NCBI GenBank assembly: GCA_022575985.1 | Contig: JAKSXM010000246.1 | Span: 12,232,001 to 12,296,000 of the forward strand | Source: Anagrus nilaparvatae | Taxonomy: Eukaryota; Arthropoda; Insecta; Hymenoptera; Mymaridae | Direction: 5' to 3' | Length of the DNA: 64,000 nt | Shown here: one piece after another, positions 40,901 to 51,623 of the stretch | Layout: each line of letters begins with the position of its first letter | Position numbering within the stretch: position 1 is the stretch's first letter | Notes under the pieces: model-generated | What the model was told of the DNA's origin: nothing | The model's database searches: none | What the model saw: the letters and a program-made list of their open reading frames with translations, nothing else | Program-made: the position numbers and the translations under genes

Positions 40901-43900
40901 AATTTTCTCTCTTCCAGATCCAAATAATTTTCCATCTCACTCTGAAGCAAGCTCTGAAGTTTAAGAGGGTATAGGTTAAAAACTTTCATTTTCCGCAGCC
41001 TAGTTTACTGCTCTGATCTCAAAATACATATTCTCTCTCACTCCCACCCACGTATTTTTAGACAATGACAGATTTTCTATGTGTTTTATCGATCGGTTTT
41101 TATGTGCCGGTGTCGGTGTTTTTTAGCATTTTTTACCATTAAAAATATTATTTCGCCATTTTGAATTATTAACGATTTCATATGGGAGTATTTAATAATA
41201 GCACAAGGTCTATATATATTTAATAGTATTATTTATATAAAATATCATCATTTATTAGATATTTTAAAGCCACACCCATAAAAATATTTTTTTTAATGTC
41301 TTATTGTGTGTGTATTTTATTTATTTATTTATCGAAGCCTTACGCAATGAAAAAAAAATAATATTTTTTAACTAAAGACAAAATTGTAAGTTTACTTTGA
41401 AATAGAAAAAAAAACCTTGGTCCTTTACACGTGTATGCACTCGACCTAATGTCCTAGTTAGATACTCATGACTTTTAAAAAAAAAGTTTACTATAAGCAC
41501 CACCGCCCGGACGCGGAAGAAAATTTGCAGTGTAAAAAAGGACGGAAAATAAATGACAATTTATTAAATAAAAAAAAAAAAATTCAGTCTATCTTTGTTT
41601 ATTCAGTCTTATAAAATAATATAAAATACACACACCCCCGGCACTTTGGCCGTGTGCCCGTGTACCTGACCCACATTTCCCCTATGCATGCGAATATTAT
41701 AATATAGAAGAGGAGAAGAAGCCCGGCAAAAGCTGCATCGATCGACCCCGATTATTTCAGTCCTACTATTACTACTTTATGCACACTCTAACACATAAGG
41801 GATTTTCAAATAATTATTCCCGAGCCGGCCGGCTTTTTTTTAAAAAAGACTTTTTAAATAAATTTTTTTACATTATTTTTTTCCGCACGTGCCAAGGTCT
41901 TTTAATGAGTATGCAAAAAATATAGTTTTATTCAGAAAATTTAATAAAGTAAGGGCTGTGGCTTGGATTTTTTCTGTTAGCTGACCTATATACATTTTTT
42001 TTAATATGGAACGTCGGACAGTATCGATTTTTTAAAAATTTTTATATAGGAAAAAGAAACTTACCCTCCGATAACTTGTGGTACTTCTATTGTGTTTGAT
42101 GATGTTCGTTTACGATCGCTACCCATGTCAGCTAATCGAGCGAAATCTGTATCTGTGTCGGCTAATCTTGCACTTTTACGAGATTCTAGTAATCTTATTT
42201 CGTCTATTCTTTTTGTTAATCTCATGATTCCCTGTAAAAAAAATACAAGAAAATTTTTTTTAGTGATTGATATTTTTTAGGAGGGAATTTCCAATTATAT
42301 TTATAAGCGAAAAAAAATATGATTAATAATTTTCATGGGGAAGAAGAATATTCTTTTTTGTTTTTACGCTTTTTTGAACTCTTGTAAGTTCCTAGTTGGT
42401 TACATAATTTTTAAATTTAAGAAAAATTAAGTTTTTTGAATTATTATTTTAAAATTTGGCTAAATTTTAAGTGTGGGTGTGAGTAAAATGCACGCGAAAA
42501 AAATAAAAATTGTTTTCAGAGAGAACTTGAACTTTGTTTCATATATAGTATATGTTCCAAATAATTAAAGTAGGTTAGAGGATGTGCTTCTGGCCACTCC
42601 TTAGTTGGTTTTCGCAAACTAAAATTATTTGCTAAATATGAACAAAATTTTTATCGGTGTTTGATTTTTTTAAAATTTTACAAAAATTATTCTGTTATCA
42701 GTTAACGAAAATTGCCAATTTTTTTGTATTTTGAATCCTAAAGTAATTTGTAAATCATCATTTTTGTGAGTATTTTAGGATTATTGCTAAAATTGGTTAC
42801 AATAAGTATTTCATTAACCGGAAGACTGTTAATTTTTATGGGTTACTGTAACGAGTAACTTGGAATCGAAAATTAACTAGAGCTAATAAATTTACAACAA
42901 TTTCGATTTTTTCGTTAATTTTCAAAAATCAGCAAAATTTATCAATTTTTCGCTAATAACCTACAGTTTTTTAAATATTTACAAGAATTACTTTTAAAAG
43001 TGTAGTTTGAACTGAAACTCATTCGGTCCCAAACTCAAGTATCCTCATTCTCTCCAAAATAAAATTCAACTTGCACCATTAAAATTTTTCGAATTATTTA
43101 CTTAAACAAAATTAAAAAATGCAAGTAAATAAAAAAAAACAAAAACTTCTTGTTTACTAAAAAAAAAAAAAATCAAAACAATATTTTTGCGGTAAATAAT
43201 TTCAAAATAAAAAAAAAAAATAACGGAAATTTAATTTAATATTATCATGTTTACAAAATGAAAAAAAAATGGCACGTGTTTAAATAAATAAAACTTTAAT
43301 TATGGTTTTCCTGTTTATTAAAAAAAAGTAAGTATTTTATGAACAACGAGCGCGTATTTTTCTTCGCTCTCAAACATCATAATCAGAAATTTTTTCTCAC
43401 TTTTTTTTTTGTTAAAGTCGAACAAAACTAAAAAAAGTAATTTTCTACTATAACAATTTTTAACGTATTTTGTATATTTTATAGCGGTAAATTTTAAATA
43501 TACGTTAGAGTTCAGCTTGTAAAGCAAGTTTTTTTTTTGTAAAAATATATGTAATTATACGAATTTTCTCTTACAAGAAGCTTTGGTAGCTCGAGTGATT
43601 AACGCGCTAAGATTAATGTATGATAGAGTGTATCATTACATAGTGAAAGGTGTGGGTTCGACTCTCAGCGCGAAGATTTTCTGGTTTTTTTTGCAATAAG
43701 TTCGCAATCGACGTTCTAGCTTATAGAAATTTTAACGCAGCTTGAAATTATTTGTAGTCTCACTGTGCGGTAATGCAATATTGAAAAGGTCAATCTGAAT
43801 CTTTATTTACTTTCATTTTGAATGAAATTTTAACATTACGGTTTTTAGCTTAGATTATCTGCGGGTTTTATTTATGGTTATTAGTTTCTGCACTCTGCGC

Positions 43901-46900
43901 ATGTTAGCTTTTTTATATGGAAACTTTAAATGTCATCAAAAGTCTTGAGTTGTGCAGAATTTTAATTTACTTTCGAGTTTTAATTATTTTTATTGCCGAC
44001 ATTTTTTAAAAACTGGGAAAAGTAAAGTTTTAAAAAATTCGAATGAGTTGATCGGCTCAAATAGATCGGGATTATATTTCATGTTATCAGAGCCGGGTTT
44101 TTTATCATTTGGGTTTTTTCAGACGCTAGGTATTCCTGATTTTTCGAACGCGAGGTCCTAAATCCAGACGCAGCATCCAAACATTTTTTTCAGAATTTAA
44201 AAAAATTTGTTTTCTCAATTCAAAAAGCCCAAAAAAAAAAATCCCAAAAACTCAACCTGAAATTTCCGATCTCAAAACAAAAATTACATAAACAAAAATT
44301 TAGCCGGCCGGTTTTTTTCATAAAATAAAAGTGTATACAACAAATTCAATACATCCATCTCTTTCTACTTAAAAAAATTGGTGTCACTGTGTCGACTTGA
44401 TATGTAATTCGCATATTTATAATAAAAAAAAGAGTAAGTATACAAGGTGACGTCACAAATACATAAAAAAAAGAGTCATAGATAAAAAAAAAACGCGCTG
44501 TTGCCAAGGCGTCATAATCACATGCATAAAACTTCTCAATTTTCTTCTTCTTCTTCTTCTTCTTCGTAAAAATAAATTTTTTCTTATAAAATAAATAAAA
44601 AAATATCTTGAAAAATTATTATGGATATAAAATAGAAAAATTATTATTCTGCCCGATCAGCGCGCAGATACAGCATCATATAACATAATAAAAAGAGATA
44701 GACATACATAAAAGCGTGCCCTAATGACACACTGACCTCCTTCAATACATTATAGAGTATGTATACAGAAAAACGACTAATGCAACTTAAAAAAACCTAT
44801 AAACATTTTTTTATACATACATTTTATTTAATTAAAATAAGACGCCAAGCAGTCTCTATTTAAAAAATTTCTAATTATATCTTAAGAAATAATAAAAGTT
44901 CTAAAAAAAAAATATATATATAAACGTCCTTGCATTCACTTACTAATTTTACTTAACAATTTTTATATATACTCTAAAAATTCTTAAGTTCCGGGTATGA
45001 TTTTGCTTTAAAAAAATGATTTTTCGCCTTAAATTTTGCAAAATAAAAATTTAAAAAATTGAGGTACCGGCCGGCCTCGAATGATGACGTTCTAATTCGA
45101 TTATAATAATATTACACACACACACACACACATACAATAACTCTCACTTTTACATCCTCTTCTGTAAAAATAAAGTGTATATGTATTAGTCTGTCGTATC
45201 ATTTATACACACACATAGACACAGCATACATTCGAGAGTTACGATGTTGACCTACTTCTTATTTCTCTTTATAATACATTTTATAAATATACACTGTTTC
45301 TTTTTATTTTTGCAAAAAAAAAACCTCGAATTAATAAAATATAGTAATATAACATTGACTTTATTTATTTATAAAAAATACACAGAGATTTTTAAATCCT
45401 TTAGTAACTATCGATAATTAGATTTCATATATACCACACGTGTAAAGGCCGGCCGGTTTTTTAATATAAAATATATATATATATATATACTTTTTTTGCG
45501 TAATATAATAATAATAATAAGGCCGAAGTATATTATACAGTGGGCGACAAGATTTCTAACCAAGCGTGACATAACAAGTATGTGTGATTGTTTTATAACC
45601 TATAAATAATTTTATATAAAAAAAATCATCGTTTTCAGTGTATAAAGTAAGACACAACCTACGATTTTTTTAAATTGATTATTAATGTTTCACTTTCCCT
45701 CTCTGTATTAAGTGGCCAAGAATTATATGTATAGTCAAAGTCACGAGCGTTCTACCAAGGATTCGAAATCTTTTAAATTTCACTCTCTCTCTGATTTTGA
45801 CGATATTTCATGGAATAATCCATATATAATTAATATTATGTAAAAGAGAAGTTTTTTATATTATTTTTTTTTGCAAAACTAACGATTATCAATTTTTCAA
45901 GTACAGGGTCGTTTAATGTATGTTTATAGTGTATTTAACTTTTTTTTTCCTGTATATATGCTTTTGACGACACGATTTTATGATTATTTATAAAAAATTA
46001 AAAAACTGTATAATTTAAAAAAATTTATTTACTATGTATGTAATAATATACTTGTTAAAGTCTCAGGGTTAGAGTATAATGAGAAAAAAAAAAATTACAA
46101 ATCAGTTTTTTTTTAATTTTTCTATATAGAGAGAAAAAATAAAATTTTCTTCTTCCGCATTTAAAATAGGGGATTTAAATAAAAATATATTTTCTATGTA
46201 TACTATCGGTTTAAAAACGATAGAGACCTCCCGTAAATTGCTAATATCTCGGTCAATAATAGTCATAATTGATTCGGATAAAAAAAAAATTGATTGAAAT
46301 TTATTCATGTACTCCCATACAGAAGAATATGATTGTAAGTTTTTTTAAAAAAGAGTTACGGCAAGAAATAGGTGAAAAAACTGTGATTCCTATGATTTTT
46401 TTTTAATGGTCATTTTCAACGGTCGATTTTTTATACTAAAAATTAATATTTTTTGATGAAAATTTAACTGTGGTTTTTTTGACTCTTTCGCTTCCTGGGG
46501 CCGTTGGAATTTTTAAAAAATATTGATAAAATATAGATATATAGCCCTTCAAACTTTTTTTATCAAAATTAGTTCAAATTATCGTATCGATGAGTTTTTT
46601 TTTTTAATCGATAGGTATTGATCACTAGATTGTAAATTCTGAATTTTTTTGCACGTGGATTTGTTAGTTTGATAACAGTATAAAAAAAATAAACGAATTT
46701 TGATGAAAAGAATTTTAATTATTAGTCTCAGCATTGTTTTCATAAATTATGGTTTCAATAATTTTAAAAAAATTTTTCTATTCTTTTAGACAAAAGTTTT
46801 CTAAAGGTCAGGTAGAATTTCGTGCAGCGCATCACAGCGGGTGGCTCATATTTACATTTTTTTTTCTTTCTTTCAATTAAAACAATGCTGAGACTAATAA

Positions 46901-48032
46901 TTAAAATTCTTTTCATCAAAATTCGTTTATTTTTTTGATGCTGTTATCAAACTAGCAAACCTACGTGCAAGAAATTCAGAATTTACAATCTAGTGATCAA
47001 TACCTATCGATTAAAAAAAAAAACTCATCGATATGATAATTTGAACTAATTTTGATAAAAAAAGTTTGAAGGGCTATAAATCTATATTTTATCAATATTT
47101 TCTAAAAATTCCAACGTCCCCAGGAAGTAAAAGAGTCAAAGAAACCACAGTTAAATTTTCATCAAAAAATATTAATTTTTAGTATAAAAAATCGACCGTT
47201 GAAAATGACCATTAAAAAAAAATCATAGGAATCACAGTTTTTTCACCTATTTCTTGCCGTAACTCTTTTTTAAAAAAACTTACAATCATATTCTTCTGTA
47301 TGGGAGTATATGGATAAATTTCACTCAATTTGTTTTTTACCCGAATTAATTACGACTATTTTTGACCGAGATATTAGCAATTTACGGGAGGTCTCTATCG
47401 TTTTTAAACCGATAGTATTTTAGTATATATAAAATGCGCATGCGTTTAATAAAAATGGGCCAACGTTACTAGGTATATATAACACATTTATAATACTACT
47501 ACTACTATGAAAATGCATTTGGGAAACGAGGTCAAAAAAAATTTAATTTTCTTGTTAATGTATACCGCACGTGCAGCATCCATTATTATTATTATTATAA
47601 TAAATATACTGTAATATTTACCTCTTGTCCTGACGGTGCAAAAGCAACATCAACTTCATCAAGATGTTCTCTGTGTTGTGTTACTTCTGCTTGTATTTCA
47701 CGACCGTTATACGTTAAAAAAACTTTTTGTCCAGTTACTAATTTTGCACCAGTCACTGAATTAAAACCAGGTCCAATTAAATCTCTATCGGAATATTCAT
47801 TATTTGAACTTGGTGCTTTACCAGTACCGGCCGGTACCGGATCGAATCTTACTGAATAACGTGTTTTTGAATTAATACTTAAACCATTATCACTTTTTGA
47901 ACTTAATGTACCTGTACCTGCTGGTGTTTTAACTGCGTGTATAACACCGCTGTAATATTTACCATCGGAGCTAGGCGCGCATACCCTTGTACCGATTATG
48001 CTACGCTTTGCTAAACGCTTACCAGTAGACAT
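22646..48032 (-). CDS. Glut4EF: GLUT4EF-like zinc-finger/C-clamp transcription factor (SLC2A4RG/ZNF395/ZNF704 family)
   Basis: DNA-binding transcription regulator. Six coding exons on the minus strand: 48032-47622, 42231-42065, 40087-39634, 38163-38077, 23765-23280, 22981-22646. Phases join through five GT-AG introns, giving 646 aa. The start is [17 protein letters not shown]: the RLxKRSxxGxRV motif is the conserved family N-terminus, and the frame upstream has no ATG before a stop. Domains in order: N-terminal motif; a region with [16 protein letters not shown] matching the family's conserved QKVY block; [19 protein letters not shown]; Ser/Asn-rich linker with a TPSPPLSDE patch; acidic segment ending [11 protein letters not shown]2H2 finger (YQCSW...HVRESHLGD) followed by EEDFYIQEL; polyT/H/N and polyQ tracts; C-terminal C-clamp ([22 protein letters not shown]). 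Vertebrate relatives bind GCCGGCG. Introns are large (14.3 kb for the fourth) and hold transposable elements and a cluster of CCGGCCGG sites. Confidence 0.9.
23280..23765 (-). CDS. Glut4EF: GLUT4EF-like coding exon 5 (C2H2 finger)
   Basis: 162 codons between CAG|AAAGAG and CAG|GTAATT. Encodes [20 protein letters not shown], then [20 protein letters not shown] and [20 protein letters not shown]. The two histidines and second cysteine keep normal C2H2 spacing (C-x12-H-x4-H), but the two cysteines are ten residues apart, instead of the four of the vertebrate finger as I recall it. The 3' part is Thr-, His- and Asn-rich, from ATG/ATT-type repeats. Confidence 0.88.
30183..30318. repeat. Small inverted-end repeat with G tracts
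   Basis: The left side reads CAGGCACGTATC and a G-rich run. The right side is the reverse complement of CAGGCACGCAACCCTCC. About 135 bp overall, non-coding, lying in intron 4. Possibly a miniature element; target duplication not obvious. Confidence 0.35.
31690..32640. mobile_element. MITE-like element with ~100-bp terminal inverted repeats
   Basis: The left terminus GGCCGCTTTCTGAAACGGGC (from 31690) and the right terminus (to 32640) are reverse complements, continuing for about 100 bp through GCTTGCTTAACTTTTTTTTT, AGTTGGTAGCG and AACTTAAGCAAAAGTTGTCC. The 951-bp element lies in an ATA/AAT-rich target that makes the target duplication ambiguous (ATA or AATA). The interior is AT-rich and non-coding but has a ~30-bp direct repeat, ATTAACAAAATAAAATTTAT and following bases, at about 32316 and 32476. 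Non-autonomous DNA transposon; the GGCC terminus is compatible with several superfamilies. Confidence 0.8.
34943..36030. repeat. Complex block of direct and inverted ~45-bp modules
   Basis: A module of the type GGGTCGATTTCATGGAGCGT, then TTACTAGATTCTAGGGGCACTAG, occurs in plus orientation near 34945, 35026, 35652 and 35804, and inverted near 35463-35508 and 35976-36020. A second word, GCTCAGAGGCAATTTTTTGGATC or its inverse, recurs between them (35222, 35380, 35755, 35905). Together they form nested palindromes over ~1.1 kb, apparently built by repeated insertion or duplication of a foldback element. Non-coding, in intron 4. Confidence 0.65.
38077..38163 (-). CDS. Glut4EF: GLUT4EF-like coding exon 4 (29-codon acidic exon)
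   Basis: An 87-nt exon too short for a simple frame scan. It was found because the flanking exons are phase 0 and this stretch has an acceptor (TTTTTAG|ATAAGA), a donor (ATC|GTAAGT) and an uninterrupted frame reading [20 protein letters not shown] then SENEIPITI. It links the basic PKKKR end of exon 3 to the zinc-finger exon. Being in phase, it could also be skipped as a cassette exon. Confidence 0.75.
38164..39633 (-). other. Intron 3 of the GLUT4EF-like gene
   Basis: 1.47 kb, AT-rich. One CCGGCCGG octamer at 38763-38770, preceded by GCCGGTA and followed by CG to make GCCGGCG, is the only marked feature. Confidence 0.55.
39634..40087 (-). CDS. Glut4EF: GLUT4EF-like coding exon 3 (Ser/Asn-rich linker)
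   Basis: Encodes [18 protein letters not shown], then [18 protein letters not shown], the equivalent of the vertebrate MDEMMAAMVLTSLS motif, followed by a Ser/Asn/Gly-rich linker with [12 protein letters not shown] and ending ERPKKKR. The donor is AGG|GTAAAT. A polyasparagine run comes from an (AAT)n-like tract near 39811-39831. Confidence 0.88.
40088..42064 (-). other. Intron 2 of the GLUT4EF-like gene
   Basis: About 2 kb. Contains single CCGGC words at 40108, 40128, 40358 and 40378, an octamer at 41825-41832 and an ACACGTGTA near 41428. Otherwise A/T tracts. No alternative exon recognised. Confidence 0.5.
42065..42231 (-). CDS. Glut4EF: GLUT4EF-like coding exon 2
   Basis: Acceptor ...TTTTTTACAG|GGAATC and donor GGAGG|GTAAGT. 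Encodes [20 protein letters not shown], then a tandem-like pair [20 protein letters not shown]. Phase 2 at its 3' end fits exon 3. Confidence 0.82.
43571..43695 (+). ncRNA. tRNA-like Pol III unit (tRNA pseudogene or SINE head)
   Basis: A box-like TGGTAGCTCGAGTGATTAAC with a perfect D-stem pair TAGC/GCTA, a B box GGGTTCGACTC (about 43654), a weak acceptor-stem match CTTTG/CGAAG, and a T-run terminator after it (about 43685). The spacing between D arm and T arm is much longer than in a standard tRNA, and the T-stem is imperfect. An intron-containing functional tRNA therefore looks unlikely; a tRNA-derived remnant is more probable. Confidence 0.35.
44541..44566. repeat. (TTC)n microsatellite
   Basis: Eight or so TTC units in intron 1 of the GLUT4EF-like gene. 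Confidence 0.9.
45113..45132. repeat. (CA)n microsatellite
   Basis: About ten CA units in intron 1, 40 bp from a CCGGCCGG octamer. Confidence 0.9.
46201..47417. mobile_element. Large foldback element, near-perfect 540-bp inverted arms
   Basis: Arms 46201-46740 and 46879-47417 are inverted copies with only scattered mismatches and short indels, separated by a 138-bp spacer that contains GTGCAGCGCATCACAGCGGG. Termini read TACTATCGGTTTAAAAACGA. The TA at each end would be a TA target duplication, as for Tc1/mariner-type insertions. No protein is encoded; the minus frame near 46102-46308 is incidental. It sits about 200 bp inside intron 1 from the donor of exon 1, so the pre-mRNA could form a ~540-bp duplex. 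Diverged arms of the same family lie at 63140-64000. Confidence 0.85.
47622..48032 (-). CDS. Glut4EF: GLUT4EF-like coding exon 1 (N-terminal conserved motifs)
   Basis: 137 codons from the ATG at 48032 to a GAG|GTAAAT donor. It encodes [18 protein letters not shown], the family's N-terminal signature, and the block [19 protein letters not shown]. One CCGGCCGG octamer (47827-47834) falls inside the coding sequence, at codons for PVPAGTG. Upstream in frame is an Asn-rich, Arg-rich stretch (to about 48170) that begins after a TAA and lacks an ATG, so I treat it as 5' UTR. Confidence 0.85.
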
Positions 48033-48325
48033 GACAACTGGATTTACGTTATTATTATTATTGTTATTGTTATTGTATTGTTGTTGGCGAAAACGCCTTT
48101 TGCGCCTTATGGCCCACTGCCGACGCGGCAATTGCTCTGGGCCCTCCGTTATGACGGCTTTATTATTCAACTTCTCAAATTAAAAAAATCTCTCTCTATT
48201 GAGAGATTTTTTTTTATTTATTTAAACACAAACTGCACAAAACACTTTGTAAACAATTTACTAATATTGCACGATTTTTTAAAAAGTCCCGGCTTCTTTG
48301 ACTTTTCGATATAAATTTTTTTTAT

Positions 48326-48481
48326 TTATTCGAGAGGATGATCTTCCTCTGGTAGAAAAAAACGACCATATTTACTCTTGTTAATTAAACTATTGTTACT
48401 GTTAGAACCAAAACAATAATATAAATAATAATAATTATTATTCAAAGTATTAAAACAACTCTTAATAGATGTATTCGCCAT
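48326..48481 (-). CDS. Candidate upstream ORF (51 aa) before the GLUT4EF-like start
   Basis: An ATG at 48481-48479 opens 51 codons (MANTSIKSCFNTL..., ...GRFFLPEEDHPLE) ending in TAA, about 290 bp upstream of the main ATG on the same strand. If this stretch is in the 5' UTR, it would be a long upstream ORF that could damp translation of the transcription factor. It could equally be a chance frame in spacer. No homology recognised. Confidence 0.25.
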   Translation of the reverse strand: MANTSIKSCFNTLNNNYYYLYYCFGSNSNNSLINKSKYGRFFLPEEDHPLE

Positions 48482-48695
48482 TATAATGACGAGAGAGCAT
48501 ATGTTACTCAACTCTTGAAAGACCGGGAGGTACTAAAAACACAGAGTACAACAACGAAAGACGTTGCGATTGCCGGACTGTATTATGTACAGTCTATAGA
48601 TATGTTACAAGTGCATTAGTGTATGTGTATGTTTATAAAACCAAGCGGTGTGTGCGGCTGCAACAATGCCAAAGGAGTGGTGGTATCGGTAGTAG

Positions 48696-48741
48696 AGGTG
48701 GAGGCGGTGGTGGTGGCGGTGGCGGCGGCGGCGGTTGCGGG
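48696..48741. repeat. GGC/GGT imperfect trinucleotide repeat
   Basis: GGTGGAGGCGGTGGTGGTGG-type run, all G/C/T, in an otherwise AT-rich region. On the transcribed (minus) strand it is CCG/CCA. It lies between the putative promoter elements and the ATG, so is likely in the 5' UTR. Confidence 0.85.
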
Positions 48742-48960
48742 AAGAGAGAGAGAGGAGAAGAAACGCTCTTGTATTATTATTATATTAGCTGTTGCCGTGT
48801 GCATTCTTGACGTATTCTTCAGCCGGCCGGCAACCCGGAATAACAGCTGACAGATAACAACAATAGCACGTGACCAAGCTTTATTGGTTAATAAGACTGA
48901 CCTACTTATTCTTATTGGTTGATATTTATTCCCCACTATAAAATTTCAACTATGCACTAC

Positions 48961-51623
48961 CCCACTCTATGTTTCTGCAAGTGATTTTTCCTTTGTGTTC
49001 ATAATCCCACTACTTTTAATATTAGAAATGCACACGCGCATCCCTCACACTTGTATATTTTCTTCGTTTTTAAAGAGCTAGGAGAGAGCTTCCATGTGTG
49101 TGCATGTTATGTTTACATATTCCAAAATATATAATATTTTATCTCTCTTTTCGTAGGTATTTAAAGAGCGTCGTATAATTTATATCATTTAAAGCAAAAT
49201 ATTTTTATACCTACCTGATGGCAAAAAAATTTTTTAAATGCCTTTTTTTTGACGCAATAAAAATGCCTTTTAAATGTAACTTAAAAATTAACATAAAATA
49301 ATATTTTGATTTTTTTTAAATCCCCATAAAATGGGATCAACATTAATATTTATGGCTTGATATGTATTTTGTATCATAGCGGCATAGCCAGTGACGCGCG
49401 CATACAAACATTTTTTATGTACAAAAAAATACTTCAATGCAATTTTATTTACAAAAAAATAAATATAAAAAGAAACCTTGATCAATTGAGAATTTCACCT
49501 GTATAAAAGAATAACTTTTTTTGTAAGTATATAAAATTTATGATTATTATTTGATGACGTATTTACAGAGTGCCGGCCATTTCAGCTGCTGGCATTGCAT
49601 TTGATGTGACAACACAAAGAAAGAATACGCAAGAAAAGAGCCAAGTAAATAAATGGATGAGATATATAATTATATGTTTAATAAATTGTTAAACAAAGAG
49701 TTTTATTATTATTATTATTATTGAAAATAAAATAAGGAGAACAAAATATATAACAAAAAAGTTAAATAAAAATTTGCAACTTTCCCTCATTACGTACAAA
49801 AAATATACCGTGTGTAATTTTTCGCATAAAACTTCCCATATTATATCTAATATTATCATTATATGTATGTGTTTGTATCTTCGCTCGAGCTAATTTTCTC
49901 ACTTTCCTAATAAATGTATTTATTTTATTATACATGTGTGTATTCGTGTGAGTACACATAATAACAGTAAAATTATAATAATTTAAAACATGAAAAAATA
50001 AATAAATTACACATAGAAAATTGAAATATAGTGTTTTTTTTATAAAAGCGTAAATAAGGAACAAAGGAGCTCTCTCAAAGAGTCTATAATAATAATAATA
50101 ATAATGTGTGTTATAGAATCTGATTCGCGCGCATCGAGGATTTAAAAGGCCATATATATACATATACTATTTTTTTTAATTTAAAATTTATACATTTGTA
50201 TTTGTAAATTGTACATGAGAATTACTGACGCGTGGAAGATTTTTTTTAAGTATTTTATCAGCTGTATAGATGTGTTAAAACTGCACGTGCATTAAACTTG
50301 TATTTGTGCACATATAAATATAAATAAATAATAAAATGTTATAAAATGAAAGCGAGTGTGTGTATATATCAGAAAAGTGTCTTATAAAATATCCTCCCAC
50401 CACCTAAATAAAAAAAAAACTATTTTTGCTTTCCCGGCCGGTGCGCACTTGCGCTTATATTATTTAAAAAAACCTTTCTTTCTCTTTTTACCCCTACTTA
50501 AGTATAGTATGTGTTATACTACTACTTTTGAAAATTTGCTAATTTTTTAGGTTGTGTTGTCGTAGTCCCGGTATATATATTTTTGTCCCTTCTCTTACTT
50601 TTGTGTACTAAATAAAGTCCAGCATGTAAATAATTGACTATTGAGTAATTATTTTATTAGATTTTTGTGTAAATAAATAACATAAAACAAAATAAAATCC
50701 TCATTAAATAAATAAAACGGTTAAAAAGATGTATTAGAAAATCTTTTTCGAGGTCTTTTTAAATAACCGACCTATCCTAGTTTTTATTTCAGTGCGCGCG
50801 TGTTGCGCAATTCCTCGTCTGGGCGGCATTTAAATTCTCCTACTCTCCATAAACCTTTCTTTATTTTCTACTATCTCACTCTTTTTTCTATTCGCCTTCT
50901 CCATTAAATATTTTGGGGACGCGTTCGGCTCGTGCTGAATTTTATAACACATAATATAGAGTTTTTTTAAACTCCATATATCATCATTGAACCGGCAGTT
51001 GCCAAGGGCCACAGATTTTCTATGTTTGTGTTGCAGAAAAAAATCTATAAGATATATAAAAATTATTTGTATTTGATTTTTATTTATTTATTTCGTAATA
51101 AATAAAATTTCTTGTTAAGGCTATTATAATTGTTTTATTATAGTAAAACCTTGAATATTACAAGAATAATTTACTTAAATAAAAACAGAACAATAATATA
51201 TTAAATTCAAGTACTTTTGTTTTTTTTTTTTATAGAATTGTATGTTCCCAAACGATTATATTTAAATATATTATTACTAAATCTGGACAATAATAGTAAA
51301 GTAAATTTACAGGTCGCAGAATATTTTTGAAAGGCTAAATAATAATTGTAAATTAATATATATAAATAAAGAAAATTTTTCACTTGGATTATTAATTCTA
51401 ACCTATAAAATAGACTGTATTTTTGCTCAAGGATTTACATCATGCGCGCCGTTCTATCTTTTTCTAATTTTAAGATAGATAGATACAATTTTTATTTCAC
51501 TTTCACAAAATTGCATATTAAAAGAGATAAGACTTTCCCCCTCTTCTATTATACCACCCCCTATTTTTTCATACATATATTTACAATCTAAATATTATTA
51601 TTATTTGTGTTTTATGTTACTTA
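48961..51623. other. Upstream intergenic region, no gene seen
   Basis: AT-rich, with scattered GC words, one octamer (50434-50441), one GCCGGCC (49572) and an (ATT/AAT)n run near 50086-50105. Short frames here (for example around 49762-50163) are low-complexity Tyr/Asn-rich and have no support. Confidence 0.45.

Larger units (their letters stand above)
42232..47621 (-). other. Intron 1 of the GLUT4EF-like gene
   Basis: 5.4 kb, containing the tRNA-like unit at 43571-43695, microsatellites, three CCGGCCGG octamers (44304, 45067, 45449), a CRE-like TGACGTCA near 44448, and the large foldback element 46201-47417 close to the donor of exon 1. Confidence 0.6.
48033..48960 (-). promoter_or_regulatory. 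5' UTR and probable promoter of the GLUT4EF-like gene
   Basis: Upstream of the ATG there is a GC-richer zone unlike the surroundings. On the minus strand it shows CCAAT boxes (ATTGG on plus at about 48885 and 48916), a GTCACGTGC E-box (about 48866-48874), and a CCGGCCGG octamer at 48823-48830, followed downstream by a purine/pyrimidine-skewed GGC/GGT repeat (48696-48741). The order CCAAT, E-box, octamer, then the transcribed side suggests a core promoter around 48.6-48.9 kb. The start site could not be fixed. Confidence 0.45.

Noticed and set aside
48033..48170. Upstream extension of GLUT4EF-like exon 1 (Asn- and Arg-rich)
   Set aside because: The frame stays open to an in-frame TAA but its only start-like codon is TTG; the conserved family N-terminus begins at the internal ATG, so the extension was treated as 5' UTR.
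48616..48936. Frames across the GGC repeat
   Set aside because: Gly-, Val- or Thr-repeat translations come from the trinucleotide repeat itself; no homology and located in the promoter/5' UTR zone.
49762..50163. 133-codon minus-strand frame
   Set aside because: Tyr/Phe/Asn/Thr-rich translation of AT repeats and microsatellite; no ATG context, domain or splice support.
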